Part shown: positions 19,456-28,975 of the stretch, in pieces
How positions within the stretch are numbered: position 1 is the first letter of the stretch
Layout: every line of letters begins with the position of its first letter
DNA from: JAPORK01 sp026710285
GTDB lineage: Bacteria; Pseudomonadota; Gammaproteobacteria; Pseudomonadales; Endozoicomonadaceae
Length of the DNA: 64,000 bases
Assembly: GCA_965201045.1 (NCBI GenBank)
Contig: OZ241746.1
Span: 5,332,001 to 5,396,000 of the forward strand
Direction: 5' to 3'
Program-made: the position numbers and the translations under genes
Notes under the pieces: generated by a model
Told to the model about the DNA's origin: nothing
Seen by the model: only the letters and a program-made list of their open reading frames with translations
The model's database searches: none

Positions 19456-20060
19456 TTATTGCCACTTATCACCCAAAAGCTTTTTCATCCCCTTTATAAC
19501 GTCTTTCATTCTGTGTCCTCCGGAATCAGGAATTACATAGCATTTACCAACCTGAGCTATCATCTTGAATATCCAAAATTTACTTTCAATGGTCTGGCTC
19601 AATACATCACCACTCGTATTTATATTTGTCACATCAGCATTATTAATCTTTTGACCCAGCCTGTTTCGCAGATTGATATGCAGAGCCATACTGTTAAATG
19701 TTGTCACCTTCGAATTGTTTTTAATACCAGCATATTGTGCAATCCCTCCCCCAAGGGAGTGACCTATTACTTCTGCTTTGCCAAACTGCTTTACAAATGC
19801 AGCTACCAGTCGATCTGCATCCTGAAAGGCGCTATCTTTAATTCCCAGTGCACCGGCTATTAAATCACTCTTAATCGTTGCAGGACGACTCTTTGGATTT
19901 GTGCCATAAAATACGAGTATTGGTGTACCATTAGCCCGCATATATACTACAACTTTAAGTGCTGACCATGGATCACTTTTTAAAATAAGTCGAGGATCAT
20001 TGCCTTTGCTTATTCTTAGTGTAAGTTTACTCCCGTCTCCACCAGAGCCATCTTTCTTTT
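19456..20060 (-). pseudogene. C-terminal lipase half of a disrupted type III effector
   Basis: The frame is open from the IS256 edge at 20060 to a stop at 19456. The first ATG inside (19941) is not a natural start, because sensible lipase sequence lies upstream of it (RLILKSDPWSALKVVVY). It has VFYGT, as in class 3 lipases, and the nucleophile elbow GHSLGGG, followed by TFNSMAL. A catalytic Asp and His are plausible (NTSGDVLS, SGGHRMKD). The upstream half lies at 23326-24018, across the IS. Removing the IS and one target copy joins the halves, in frame if one A has been lost from the A-tract next to 20052-20060. The half alone has no start signal, so it is probably dead. Confidence 0.75.
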
Positions 20061-21215
20061 GAAATATAGTTAAAACTGGTGTTTAAAAAGTTAAAAAAAA
20101 GTGATAAGTCTGTTTGATTTACTGTTAGAAAAAAATGTGAATCAATAGAGAATATCATCATGAATAAAAATAATATTATTGAGTTTGAAAATCCAGTTAA
20201 TTTATCTGATCCTCTGACAGACCTGTTGAGAACAGGTGCTCGTCAACTGATTTATGAGGCGGTTGAAGCTGAGCTGGAAGAGTTTATGAGTCAATTTAAG
20301 GATCGTCAACTTGAAAATGGACGTGCAGCGGTGATTCGAAATGGTTATCAGCCTGAACGATAGCTGCAAACCAGCATAGGACCAGTCACAGTAAAAATAC
20401 CAAAAGTTCGGGCAAAAGATGGAAATCCTGTAACTTTCAATTCAAAACTGGTTCCTCCCTGGGTACGCAAGACACGTTCACTTGAAGCTGCGCTGCCATG
20501 GCTGTATCTGAAAGGGATTTCCACGGGAGAAATGGGAAATGCTCTGAAAGTTTTGGTCGGTAATCAGGCTGAAGGGTTTTCGCCTGCCACTGTTAGTCGA
20601 TTAAAACAGAAATGGGCTGAAGATTACAAAGAGTGGCAAGACCGGCGCTTAGACCAGGACAAATGGGTTTATATCTGGGCTGATGGCAGTGTGTCACGAG
20701 CACAGGCTGCGGCGCAAGCAGCGCCTGTGCGTAACTGCACAAAAGATGAGGGAAGGTCCCTCGGAGTCGCTTTACAGGAGGAGGCTTCAAACCACCTTAA
20801 GCGGCTGTAGTTAAGAGCTATGGTCGTGAGCGTTAAGGAAAAGGCAGGGCATGACCCTGTCAGGTGTGTGTTAAGGAGATGAACGCAAGTGAACCTTTGA
20901 TGATGTGTCGAAAGCCCATGGACGATGTCAAAACCGGGAGGGTATCGTTAGCCCGGGATAAGTCTGGAGGATACCTGTTTACTGTCCAGACGGCATCCGG
21001 CATGCAGAAGGCATGAACTTAACACAGGCTTTTGTGTGGAACGTGGGAACCTGTCGCCTTGATGTTAAGGGAGCGACTCAAGCAGAGCTCCTGCAAGAGT
21101 CTGAGTACCAATGCAAGGCACAGGGGCGGATGATCCTGTAGTAGTGAAGAAAGGGTTGTAATGACGCTGGAGCGAAGGGGATCAGTCATCCTGTTGAATT
21201 TGAGAATCAACCATT

Positions 21216-22496
21216 ATGACAGTTTATTACTGTCGGCGGGAGGAGTTTTTGGAAACAACAAAACCATTTAAAATTTCTAAACACGACGTAATGCGTGCGT
21301 GGCAACGGGTCAAAGCCAATAAAGGCACTTATGGTGTCGATGGTGAGACTATAAAACAATTTGAGTCTAACCTGAAGAGCAATCTGTATAAGATATGGAA
21401 CCGAATGTCGTCTGGAAGCTACTTTCCACCGCCTGTTAAAACGGTAGCGATACCGAAGAAAACAGGTGGGGAAAGAAAACTGGGCATACCCACGGTATCA
21501 GATCGGATTGCACAGATGGTAGTTAAGCTGCATTTTGAACCTTTAGTCGAACCTTGGTTTCATCAGGATTCTTATGGTTACAGGTCAAACAGATCGGCAC
21601 ATCAGGCGCTGGAGATCACCCGCAGGCGATGCTGGCGTTATAACTGGGTGCTGGAATTTGATATAAAAGGATTGTTTGACAATATTAATCACGAACTACT
21701 GATGAAAGCGGTTCGCAAACATACCGACAAACGCTGGATAATTCTCTATATTGAACGCTGGTTAACGGCTCCGATTCAGAATGAGAATGGCATCATTGTG
21801 ACGCGTGAGCGAGGTGTACCACAGGGTGGGGTGATTAGTCCTGTGCTCAGCAATCTGTTTATGCACTATGCCTTTGACAAGTGGATGGAAAGAAACTTTC
21901 CGGTCACTCCATTTTGTCGCTATGCCGATGATGCGCTTGCACATTGTCAGCATAAGGAAGAAGCAGAGACTCTGAAGCATGCTTTAGAGACAAGGTTGCG
22001 AGAGTGTGGTCTGGAAATGCATCCGGAAAAGACAAAGATTGTTTATTGCAAAGATGACGGTCGACGAGAAGAACATCCTGTTATCAGCTTTGACTTTCTT
22101 GGGTATACGTTTCGTCCGAGAAGGTCAAAGAATCGATGGGGAAAGTACTTCATTGGCTTTACGCCAGCGATGAGCGCAAAAGCAGGAAAAGCCATCAGAC
22201 AGAAAGTGAGAGGTTGGAAGCTGCAATTGCGCAGTGATAAAGACCTTACTGATCTGGCTCAAATGTTTAAAGCGCAGATACAAGGCTGGATAAACTACTA
22301 CGGTCGTTTCTGCAAATCAGCCATGTTCCCGACATTCCGTCATCTCAACCGCAAGCTATGCTTGTGGGCGACGAAGAAATTTAAAAGGCTTAAAAGACAT
22401 CGGCGACGTGCAGAGCACAGGCTTGGAGAAATCGCAAAGAGATCCCCAAATCTGTTTCCGCACTGGAGATTCGGTGTTAGACCGATGGTTGGATGA
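21216..22496 (+). CDS. ltrA: Group II intron reverse transcriptase/maturase
   Basis: 426 residues. It helps the intron fold and splice, and copies it into DNA during retrohoming. RT motifs in order: NKGTYGVDGE, KKTGGERKLGIPTVSDRIAQ, FEPLVEPWFHQDSYGYR, EFDIKGLFDNINH, VPQGGVISPVLSNL, the catalytic RYADDALAHC, then HPEKTKIVYC and FDFLGYTF. Domain X follows (WINYYGRF). It ends FPHWRFG with no HNH endonuclease domain. The catalytic YADD is intact, so it is probably active. Confidence 0.95.
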   Translation: MTVYYCRREEFLETTKPFKISKHDVMRAWQRVKANKGTYGVDGETIKQFESNLKSNLYKIWNRMSSGSYFPPPVKTVAIPKKTGGERKLGIPTVSDRIAQMVVKLHFEPLVEPWFHQDSYGYRSNRSAHQALEITRRRCWRYNWVLEFDIKGLFDNINHELLMKAVRKHTDKRWIILYIERWLTAPIQNENGIIVTRERGVPQGGVISPVLSNLFMHYAFDKWMERNFPVTPFCRYADDALAHCQHKEEAETLKHALETRLRECGLEMHPEKTKIVYCKDDGRREEHPVISFDFLGYTFRPRRSKNRWGKYFIGFTPAMSAKAGKAIRQKVRGWKLQLRSDKDLTDLAQMFKAQIQGWINYYGRFCKSAMFPTFRHLNRKLCLWATKKFKRLKRHRRRAEHRLGEIAKRSPNLFPHWRFGVRPMVG

Positions 22497-22499
22497 TGG

Positions 22500-22533
22500 G
22501 AGCTGTATGAGTTGAGAGGCTCACGTACAGTTC
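22500..22533 (+). ncRNA. Group II intron domain V hairpin
   Basis: GAGCTGTATGAG, an inner loop, then CTCACGTACAGTTC form the conserved 34-base domain V hairpin, four bases after the maturase stop. It is the catalytic core of the ribozyme. Confidence 0.85.
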
Positions 22534-23325
22534 TGAGAGAGCCTGTGGGGGAGGTTCCCATGGGCTACTTGCCTTTATAGTGGTTTACGATCTGAAGATG
22601 TGAAACTGTGCACATTGGTCATTGTAGGAGTTAACGAGCATGGAGAGAAACACTTTCTTGCAATTGAGGATGGCATTCGTGAATCAACGCAGGGCTGGCG
22701 TGAAGTACTCCTGAAGCTTAAAGACAAAGGTATGAACTCTCCCAAACTTGCAGTAGGTGATGGTGCTATGGGGTTTTGGGCAGCAATGGATGAAATTTAT
22801 CCTGATACACGCCATCAGCGTTGCTGGATGCATAAGACCATGAATGTACTTAACTGTGTACCAAAATACCTACAACCAAAGGTAAAAACATCATTACATA
22901 ATATCTGGCAGGCAGAAACCAGAGAAAAAGCTGAAGAAATGCTCAATTTGTTTATAGAAACATATGATGAAAAATACCCTAAAGCAACACAGTGTCTTAT
23001 AAAAGACAAAGAGGAAATTATGGTATTTTATGATTTCCCGGCAGAGCATTGGCAAAGCCTGAGAACAACCAATCCTATTGAGTCAACATTTGCTACGATC
23101 AGGCATCGTACAAAACGATCAAAAGGCTGTTTGTCACGCAACGGCATGCTGCATATGATGTTTAAACTCGGAGAGTGTGCAGAGAAGAACTGGCATCGAT
23201 TAAGGGGTTTCATACAGCTACCTAAGGTTGTCACAGGAGTAAATTTCAAAGATGGAATTGAGCAAACTGAATCAAATCAGACCATCGCTTTATGAAGCTT
23301 CAAACACCAGTTTTGACAATAACTC

Positions 23326-24018
23326 TTTTCTTTTAGCCAGCACGCTTTTCGGGATATCATCATAAGAAGCATGTCGATAGCCTTCAGGCAGTTTTATTTC
23401 TTTTTTACCCAAATTAATGCCTGCTAATTTTACAGCATCCATTACAGCTAACGCACCTTCTGTGGTTAGTTCCTGTTGATTTTTCTGAACATGAAATGAT
23501 GACGTGTTTTTTATATTTGAATGTGAATGACGAGTGTTGCTACTATGGAAAGGATGCCCATGATTATCCAAAGGAGATCCCTGGGAAGGAGCCTTTTCAG
23601 CTTTTGAGTTTATTCTGGTTGCTGAATCTTTTATTAAATCTATAGCAATATCAGCCAAACCTTCAACGCCTCGCGCTATTACAGAGACTATACCAGATAC
23701 AAAGCCACTAATACCACCGGTTACATTCGCTAACCCTTTTACAACTGAGCCTGTCAGATATCTGGCTTTACCCAGATGAGTCTCAGCATGTAAGTCGTAA
23801 CCACCCTGAATAGCTTTTCCAATTTTTCTTGCCGGTGCACTTAAAGTAACCCATCTGAGCAGGCTGTTCACAGCTTTACTTAATGTAATTCCCTGAACAT
23901 TTGAAATTATGTATTCCGCCAGCTTACGATGCATAGAAGGCTTATTAGTGTTAGCTGATTGTATCCTACTCTGTGGAGAAATTCCGGGTTGTGCAGAAAT
24001 ATGGCTTTGAAAATTCAT
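23326..24018 (-). pseudogene. N-terminal half of a type III effector cut by IS256
   Basis: Starts at ATG 24018 with a strong GGAGG, 71 bases after the CesT-like chaperone gene. The open frame runs to 23290, but its last residues (LLSKLVFEAS) are encoded by the IS end, so native sequence ends at 23326. There is no classical signal peptide. The N-terminus is Ser/Gln/Asn-rich (SHISAQPGISPQSRIQ), as in type III effectors. A hydrophobic Gly-rich stretch lies at residues ~90-130 (VTGGISGFVSGIVSVIARG), then a His/Ser-rich linker. The other half, a lipase domain, is at 19456-20060; the joined protein would be about 430 residues. Confidence 0.75.
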
Positions 24019-24088
24019 TACATCCTCCGTATATCTGAACGATTATAAAAAGTTTCCAGCCAGAGTAGATATCTTTTCTATTTTTATG

Positions 24089-24517
24089 TTATCGCTGACC
24101 TGTTAAATTATTAAGTTTGGTATGCAACTCATTTCCAGCATCAAGGAAGTCACCTAAGATTTGTGAAAACATCCATTCATCCAAAATATCTATAGGTACG
24201 GCTAAAGTAAGAACCAGTAAATCTGTTCGCGGATCTAAGCTAATCTGGCAGTTACTCGTTTGCAGACCAAACATATTCAATGTCAAAGCAGATTTGAGTA
24301 AAGATGTCTGATCTGACTTGATTCTTGGTAGTTTATACAGAGGGCTATATATGAAAACCGCTCCGGCTTTGCTTTCTTGTGGTACTTCTATGATACACGC
24401 AAGATCACTACCATACGTCAGAGTACAGTGACCATCATCGCCTAACGCCAGTGGTAAATTTTTCATTTTGCCGATGGCGTTTAGCCATTGAGATACTTTT
24501 TGTTGATGTTGTTGCAT
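24089..24517 (-). CDS. CesT-family type III secretion chaperone (probable)
   Basis: 142 residues, the usual size. Such chaperones bind the N-terminus of an effector in the cytoplasm and hand it to the secretion ATPase. The pattern matches the family: LALGDDGHCTLTYG, IIEVPQ, AVFIYSPLYKLP, LLKSALTLNMFGLQTSNCQISLDP, LLVLTLAVPI and an acidic C-terminal helix (FLDAGNELHTKL). AGGAAAG precedes the ATG. It lies directly upstream of the disrupted effector on the same strand, the usual chaperone-effector layout. No secretion apparatus genes are in the window. Confidence 0.82.
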   Translation of the reverse strand: MQQHQQKVSQWLNAIGKMKNLPLALGDDGHCTLTYGSDLACIIEVPQESKAGAVFIYSPLYKLPRIKSDQTSLLKSALTLNMFGLQTSNCQISLDPRTDLLVLTLAVPIDILDEWMFSQILGDFLDAGNELHTKLNNLTGQR

Positions 24518-24589
24518 TTTTCTTTCCTACTTTTTCATTTTTAGTGAAAAAACACAACAGGAACTAGTTTGAATATTTTATCAGAAAAA

Positions 24590-26878
24590 CTATTTTTCAG
24601 TATCCTCCAAAGGCTGTATTGTTGTATTCGGTTCCATCACAAAACGAATTTTACCTTTGTTGATGCTAATGTTTACGCTTCCACCAAGCACCAGTTTTCC
24701 AAACAAAATAGCCTCTGATAGTGGTTTTTTGATTTCATTCTGGATAAGGCGCGCCATAGGTCTTGCACCCATATGGGAATCATAGCCTTTTTTCGCCAGC
24801 CATTTGCGCGCTACTGTATCCACATTGATTGTTACCTGCTGTTCATCCAGTTGCGCCTGCAATTCTGTGAGCTGTTTATCTACAACACTTTCAATGACGG
24901 TAGGTGTCAATGGATTAAACTGAATCACTGCATCCAGGCGGTTGCGAAATTCTGGTGTAAATGTACGTTTAATCGCCTCCATGCCATCTTTTGTATTATC
25001 CTGTGCTACAAATCCAATTGAATCACGATTGATTGACTCAGCGCCGGCATTTGTTGTCATGATCAAAATTACATTGCGAAAATCTGTTTTACGTCCATTA
25101 TTGTCAGTAAGTGTTCCATGATCCATTACCTGTAATAACAAATTAAATACATCAGAATGACCCTTTTCGATTTCATCTAACAATAAGACACAATAAGGTG
25201 CTTTATTTATAGCTTCGGTTAATAGTCCTCCCTGGTCAAAACCTACATAGCCAGGAGGTGCACCAATCAGGCGAGAAACTGTATGTGCTTCCATATATTC
25301 AGACATATCAAACCGTATCAGCTCAATACCCAGCGCTTTAGCCAGCTGTTTACATACTTCGGTTTTTCCTACTCCGGTTGGTCCTGCAAACAGAAAACTT
25401 CCCACAGGTCTGTCTGGTGCTTTCAGTCCGGCTCTTGAAAGGCGGATACTGGTTGAGAGTGCATCAATGGCTTCATTTTGTCCAAAGATGGTCATATGTA
25501 AATTACGAGGTAACTTTTCCAGCAATGTTTTATCTGATGCAGAAACAGATTTAGCCGGAATATGTGTCATTTTAGAAACAATAGCCTCTACTTCACTTAT
25601 ACCAATAGATTTTACCCTTTGCTCTTTTTTCTTTAAGCGCTGGCAGGCACCGGCTTCATCAATAACATCAATGGCTTTATCAGGCATATGACGATCATTA
25701 ATGTAACGGTTGGCCAGTTCAGCAGCTGCTTTTAATGCTTTGGACTCATAAGGAATATCGTGATGCTCTTCAAACTTATGTTTAAGACCCAGCAGAATTT
25801 CAAAGGTATCATCCACACCGGGTTCTGAAATATCTACTTTTTGAAAGCGGCGTGCCAGTGCACGATCTTTTTCAAAAATACCTCGAAATTCCTGGAAAGT
25901 TGTGGAACCAATACAACGTAATTCACCGGAAGTTAACAGCGGTTTTAGCAGGTTAGAAGCATCCATTACACCACCGGAAGCGGCTCCAGCACCAATGATG
26001 GTATGAATTTCATCGATAAAAAGGATGGCGTTTTTCTCTTTTTTTAAGTCAGATAACAAGAGTTTAAAACGTTTTTCAAAGTCTCCCCGATATTTAGTAC
26101 CCGCCAGCAAAGAACCTAAATCAAGCGCATAAATAACAGAGTCATTTAAAATATCCGGAACATCATTATCAATTATTTTTTTTGCCAGACCTTCAGCTAT
26201 TGCTGTTTTACCTACACCGGCTTCACCTACCAGCAGAGGATTATTTTTCCTTCTGCGTACCAGTATCTGAGCAACTCGTTCAATTTCATTGTTTCTGCCA
26301 ACAAGAGGGTCGATTTTTCCTTGTTCAGCCAGTTCATTCATGTTTGTCGTATAACTGCTTAAAGGTCGCTTGCCGGTCTCCTCGTCAACACCATTGACCA
26401 TATCTGTCAGCTCTGAACCAAATTCTTCACCTTTTAAATCGCCCAGTCTGGAGATACCATGTGCGATAAAGTTAACAACATCTATGCGTGTTATATCTTG
26501 TTGTTTGAGGAAGTAAACCGCCTGGCTTTCCTGCTCGCTAAAGATGGCAACCAATACATTAGCACCGCACACTTCTTTTTTACCAGAACTTTGAACATGA
26601 AACACAGCTCTTTGCAATACACGTTGAAAACCAAGTGTTGGTTGTGTTTCGCGTTCATTATCTTCCGTTGTAATCAGGGGTGTAGTAAAGTCAATGAATT
26701 GAGTTAGTTCTCGTTTAAGCTGATCAACATCAGCTCCGATAGCGTTTAAAACGGCAAGCGTCGACTGATTATCCAGTAAAGCTAATAACAAGTGTTCTAC
26801 CGTCATAAACTCATGTTTTTTTTCTCTGGCATTTTCAAAGGCAATACTTAATGTTTGCTCTAACTCCTTACTTAACAT
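24590..26878 (-). CDS. clpA: ClpA, AAA+ unfoldase of ClpAP
   Basis: 762 residues, normal length. ClpA unfolds proteins and feeds them to ClpP. It has an N-domain (residues 1-145), a first AAA module with Walker A GEAGVGKT at 218-225 and DEIHTIIGAG, and a second with GPTGVGKT near 500 and LLDEIEKGH. AGGAGG precedes the ATG. clpS lies just upstream on the same strand, the usual pair. clpP is not in this window. Confidence 0.98.
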   Translation of the reverse strand: MLSKELEQTLSIAFENAREKKHEFMTVEHLLLALLDNQSTLAVLNAIGADVDQLKRELTQFIDFTTPLITTEDNERETQPTLGFQRVLQRAVFHVQSSGKKEVCGANVLVAIFSEQESQAVYFLKQQDITRIDVVNFIAHGISRLGDLKGEEFGSELTDMVNGVDEETGKRPLSSYTTNMNELAEQGKIDPLVGRNNEIERVAQILVRRRKNNPLLVGEAGVGKTAIAEGLAKKIIDNDVPDILNDSVIYALDLGSLLAGTKYRGDFEKRFKLLLSDLKKEKNAILFIDEIHTIIGAGAASGGVMDASNLLKPLLTSGELRCIGSTTFQEFRGIFEKDRALARRFQKVDISEPGVDDTFEILLGLKHKFEEHHDIPYESKALKAAAELANRYINDRHMPDKAIDVIDEAGACQRLKKKEQRVKSIGISEVEAIVSKMTHIPAKSVSASDKTLLEKLPRNLHMTIFGQNEAIDALSTSIRLSRAGLKAPDRPVGSFLFAGPTGVGKTEVCKQLAKALGIELIRFDMSEYMEAHTVSRLIGAPPGYVGFDQGGLLTEAINKAPYCVLLLDEIEKGHSDVFNLLLQVMDHGTLTDNNGRKTDFRNVILIMTTNAGAESINRDSIGFVAQDNTKDGMEAIKRTFTPEFRNRLDAVIQFNPLTPTVIESVVDKQLTELQAQLDEQQVTINVDTVARKWLAKKGYDSHMGARPMARLIQNEIKKPLSEAILFGKLVLGGSVNISINKGKIRFVMEPNTTIQPLEDTEK

Positions 26879-26902
26879 AAAACCTCCTGTTAAATTATAT
26901 AA

Positions 26903-27268
26903 TCAGTCCATTTTTTCGGTCTTACAAAGCAATGGATGATCACTTTTACGTGCATATTGATTGACTTGTTGCGCTTTTGTTTCTGCAACATCTTTACTAT
27001 AGATACCACAAACAGCTTTTCCTCGGGTATGGACTTCCAACATAATATGTGTCGCCTGCTCCTGTGACATACTGAAGAATTTTTGTAAAATATCAATAAC
27101 AAAATCCATAGTAGTAAAGTCATCATTTAATAAAATGACTTTATATTTAGATGGAGGCTTAAGTTGAGTTTTTGCTGGTGCTACAGCAACATCACTTTCA
27201 TGATGAATTTTTTTTGTTGCTGATGCAAATATTTTACAGGATGTACTTACAAAGTCGGCTATCAACAA
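26903..27268 (-). CDS. clpS: ClpS adaptor
   Basis: Up to 121 residues. ClpS carries N-degron substrates to ClpA. The core is clear: KYKVILLNDDFTTMDFVIDIL, MSQEQATHIMLEVHTRGKAVCGIYSKDVAETK. The start is uncertain: TTG at 27268 has GGGGGAG 5 bases upstream, but an internal start would also leave the whole core. Together with Bpt at 18030 it completes the bacterial N-end rule route. 24 bases separate it from clpA. Confidence 0.93.
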   Translation of the reverse strand: MLIADFVSTSCKIFASATKKIHHESDVAVAPAKTQLKPPSKYKVILLNDDFTTMDFVIDILQKFFSMSQEQATHIMLEVHTRGKAVCGIYSKDVAETKAQQVNQYARKSDHPLLCKTEKMD

Positions 27269-27495
27269 GTGCTCTCCCCCAGTTACAATAACTCTGCGTA
27301 TAGTTTATTATAAATCAAACTCTTTCTATTGTTACAGACCCAATATAATAATAAAAAGTTAGGATTTTAGCATATAAAATCATATAAAAAATCGAAAAGC
27401 TTAGAGAGCGTTGACAATTAAGTTTTCATATTTTTAAATATTCGTTTATAATCATTCACTTGGATATAAAAATACAATATATTTGGATGATAATA

Positions 27496-28249
27496 ATGCC
27501 CCGGATGGTATTGCGCGATGATCAGTGGGAACGTATTAAGGATCTTCTCCCCGGAAAAATAACAGACTGTGGTGTTACTGCAGAAGATAATCGTCTTTTT
27601 CTTGAAGCTGTACTATGGATTAATCGTACTGGTGCTCCATGGAGGGATCTGCCAAAAGAGTTTGGCTTGTGGAATAGTGTCTATAAGCGTTATAATAGAT
27701 GGTCAAATAAAGGTCTATGGAATGATATTTTCCTGATTCTTTCAGAAGATGCTGATTTTGAAAGCATCATGATAGATGGCAGTATTGTGAGAGTACACCA
27801 ACATGGAGCTGCTGCAAAAAAAAACAAGAAGAAAATGCAGAAGGTCGCTCGAGAGGCGGTTTAAGCACGAAAATTCATGCAGCTGTTGATATGCATTAGG
27901 TAATCCTGTTAGATTGCTGATTACTATGGGGCAGGCTTCAGAATATGGTCAGATAAATACATTACTCAAAAATTTAAACTATCAATATTTACTGGCAGAC
28001 AAAGGGTATGATTCTGATGAGATAATAGCGCTGGTAACTCAGACTGGTGCTGAACCAGTTATACCGCCCCGCAGCAATAGAAAAGAGCAGCGTTTTTATG
28101 ACAAACATATTTATAAAGAACGCAATCTTGTAGAGAAGTTATTTCTAAAGCTTAAAAGTTACCGTAGGATTGCTACCCGATATGAACGGTTAGGACGTAA
28201 TTATCTTGCTATGTTACACATTGCAGCTTCAATGATATGGTTAACTTAA
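27496..28249 (+). pseudogene. IS427-type transposase, frameshifted
   Basis: It starts MPRMVLRDDQWERIKDLLP and runs to KKNKKKMQ in frame one. The family normally shifts -1 at an A-tract; here GCAAAAAAAAAC at about 27814 can do this and leads to ENAEGRSRGGLSTKIHAAVD. A second break follows near 27888: GTTGATATGCATTAGG carries two extra bases against the expected Asp-Ala-Leu-Gly codons and ends in TAG. The last part reads RLLITMGQASEYGQI to MIWLT. The second shift is not programmed, so the gene is dead. Its stop codon lies within the TTAA duplicated by the MITE. Confidence 0.85.
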
Positions 28250-28502
28250 CCCAAATATTTCACGTACATTTAAAAAATATAATTTGCTTTTATTATTCAT
28301 ATAGCTATACATAAAAACCAAAGAGTTGCAGAGTATACTTTATACCTGCATACCTGCTACATTTTTTTAGTGTGTCATCTGGTGAATAACTTGAATTCAG
28401 CATATAAAAGAGGCTGATAAGCTTGAAAAAAAGCCTTTAAAAAAGTTTTGCTTATGTTTTTTGTCATGTGTCGTTTATATAGGCAAACATGAAATATTCC
28501 GA
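28250..28502. mobile_element. TTAA-duplicating MITE, copy A
   Basis: 253 bases, flanked by TTAA at 28246-28249 and 28503-28506. The left end is CCCAAATATTTCACG; the right end, read inverted, is TCGGAATATTTCATG. The interior shares segments with the copy at 56331 (TTTTATT...TTCATATAG, AGTATACTTTATAC against GTTACACTTTGTAT). It encodes no protein. It sits inside the right inverted repeat of the IS427-type element. Confidence 0.8.
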
Positions 28503-28520
28503 TTAATTGTCAACGCCCTC

Positions 28521-28975
28521 TAGCGTTTTGTAAAAAATCATTTTTAGTATTTTACAGTGTAAAAAATTTATATATGCACAGCTTTGTTTTAACCTGAGGA
28601 GTATTTTATTTTGCTGAAAAGCGCTGGCTTATTCTTATCATACTGATTTTTAAAAAATAAAGTTAAACTCTCTTCCTGCACCATCAGCTGAACTGTTTTA
28701 TTGTTGATTCGATAATAACAACTTATATTCCTGAATATTATCTTTTCACAAAGCATGACAATAATATAGAAAAAAACGGTAATAAATACTTTTTTGAGAC
28801 TTTTTAATGTAGACATTGCGTTTAAATTTGTATTTACTGTATTTTACATAAGTTGTCTAGGTTTATTTCCTGAATGACTTTGCTAGGGTCTGTTGATGTT
28901 TTTTAATATAGACTGTCTGAAGTATTGCCATATCATTATACAAAAAATATTACTAAGTGTTTCTTAAGGTTCAAT
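28521..28975. other. Intergenic region with a doubtful small ORF
   Basis: A 75-codon minus-strand frame (28589-28816) starts MSTLKSLKKVFITVFFYIIVMLCEK, with one hydrophobic segment. It has no visible ribosome-binding site and no family I recognise; I leave it as doubtful. Bases ~28885-28935 hold repeat fragments: GGGTCTGTTGATGTTTT (as at 15282-15298) and ACTGTCTGAAGTATTG (as in the inverted repeat at 39249-39264). TTAAGG at 28965-28970 is the ribosome-binding site of coaBC. Confidence 0.4.

Larger units (their letters stand above)
20689..22573 (+). mobile_element. Group II intron
   Basis: The 5' end GTGTGTCACG fits the GUGYG consensus. Near the 3' end is a canonical domain V and then a domain VI-like hairpin (GCCTGTGGG paired with CCCATGGGC). 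A maturase gene lies between. The boundaries are placed so that splicing joins DG to IYSGLR of the transposase; the 3' edge could shift a few bases. The intron sits in sense orientation within the transposase gene, so it could in principle be spliced without harm. Confidence 0.85.
20160..23295 (+). pseudogene. IS256-family transposase, broken by a stop and an intron
   Basis: Mutator-type DDE transposase. It starts at ATG 20160 (MNKNNIIEFENP). An in-frame TAG at 20361 replaces a codon in NGYQPER-x-LQTSIGPVTVK, where Glu is expected. The frame continues to YIWADG, where a group II intron enters (20689), and resumes at about 22574 with the IYSGLRSEDVKLC block, through AVGDGAMGFWAA, RCWMHKT and NPIESTFATIRHRTKRSKG, to 23295. 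Intron splicing would repair the second break but not the TAG. Without readthrough the protein is dead. Confidence 0.85.
20061..23325 (+). mobile_element. IS256-family element carrying a group II intron
   Basis: The ends align as inverted repeats over 19 bases (left GAAATATAGTTAAAACTGG, right read inverted GAGTTATTGTCAAAACTGG), both followed by TGTTT. The flanks are CTTTCTTTT (20052-20060) and TTTTCTTTT (23326-23334), a 9-base target duplication with one mismatch. Without the intron the element is about 1380 bases, normal for the family. It interrupts an effector gene. Right-hand fragments of the same IS occur at 56304-56700 and 58794-59055. Confidence 0.88.
27404..28520 (+). mobile_element. 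IS5-family (IS427-type) element with a nested MITE
   Basis: The left end GAGAGCGTTGACAATTAA and the right end, read inverted, GAGGGCGTTGACAATTAA match, with TA on both outer sides (27402-27403 and 28521-28522). The right inverted repeat is split by a MITE at 28250-28502. Removing the MITE and one TTAA restores a right repeat continuing to AAG, matching the left one at 19 of 20 positions. Without it the IS is about 860 bases, normal for IS427. Confidence 0.88.

Noticed and set aside
20689..20810. Frame continuing from the transposase past 20688
   Set aside because: From 20689 the sequence is group II intron RNA (GTGTG start); the amino acids there have no transposase similarity.
23290..23325. 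Last 12 codons of the open effector frame
   Set aside because: They are encoded by the IS256 right end, not by the original gene.
28589..28816. 75-codon minus-strand frame with one hydrophobic segment
   Set aside because: No ribosome-binding site or recognisable family; mentioned in the intergenic entry only.
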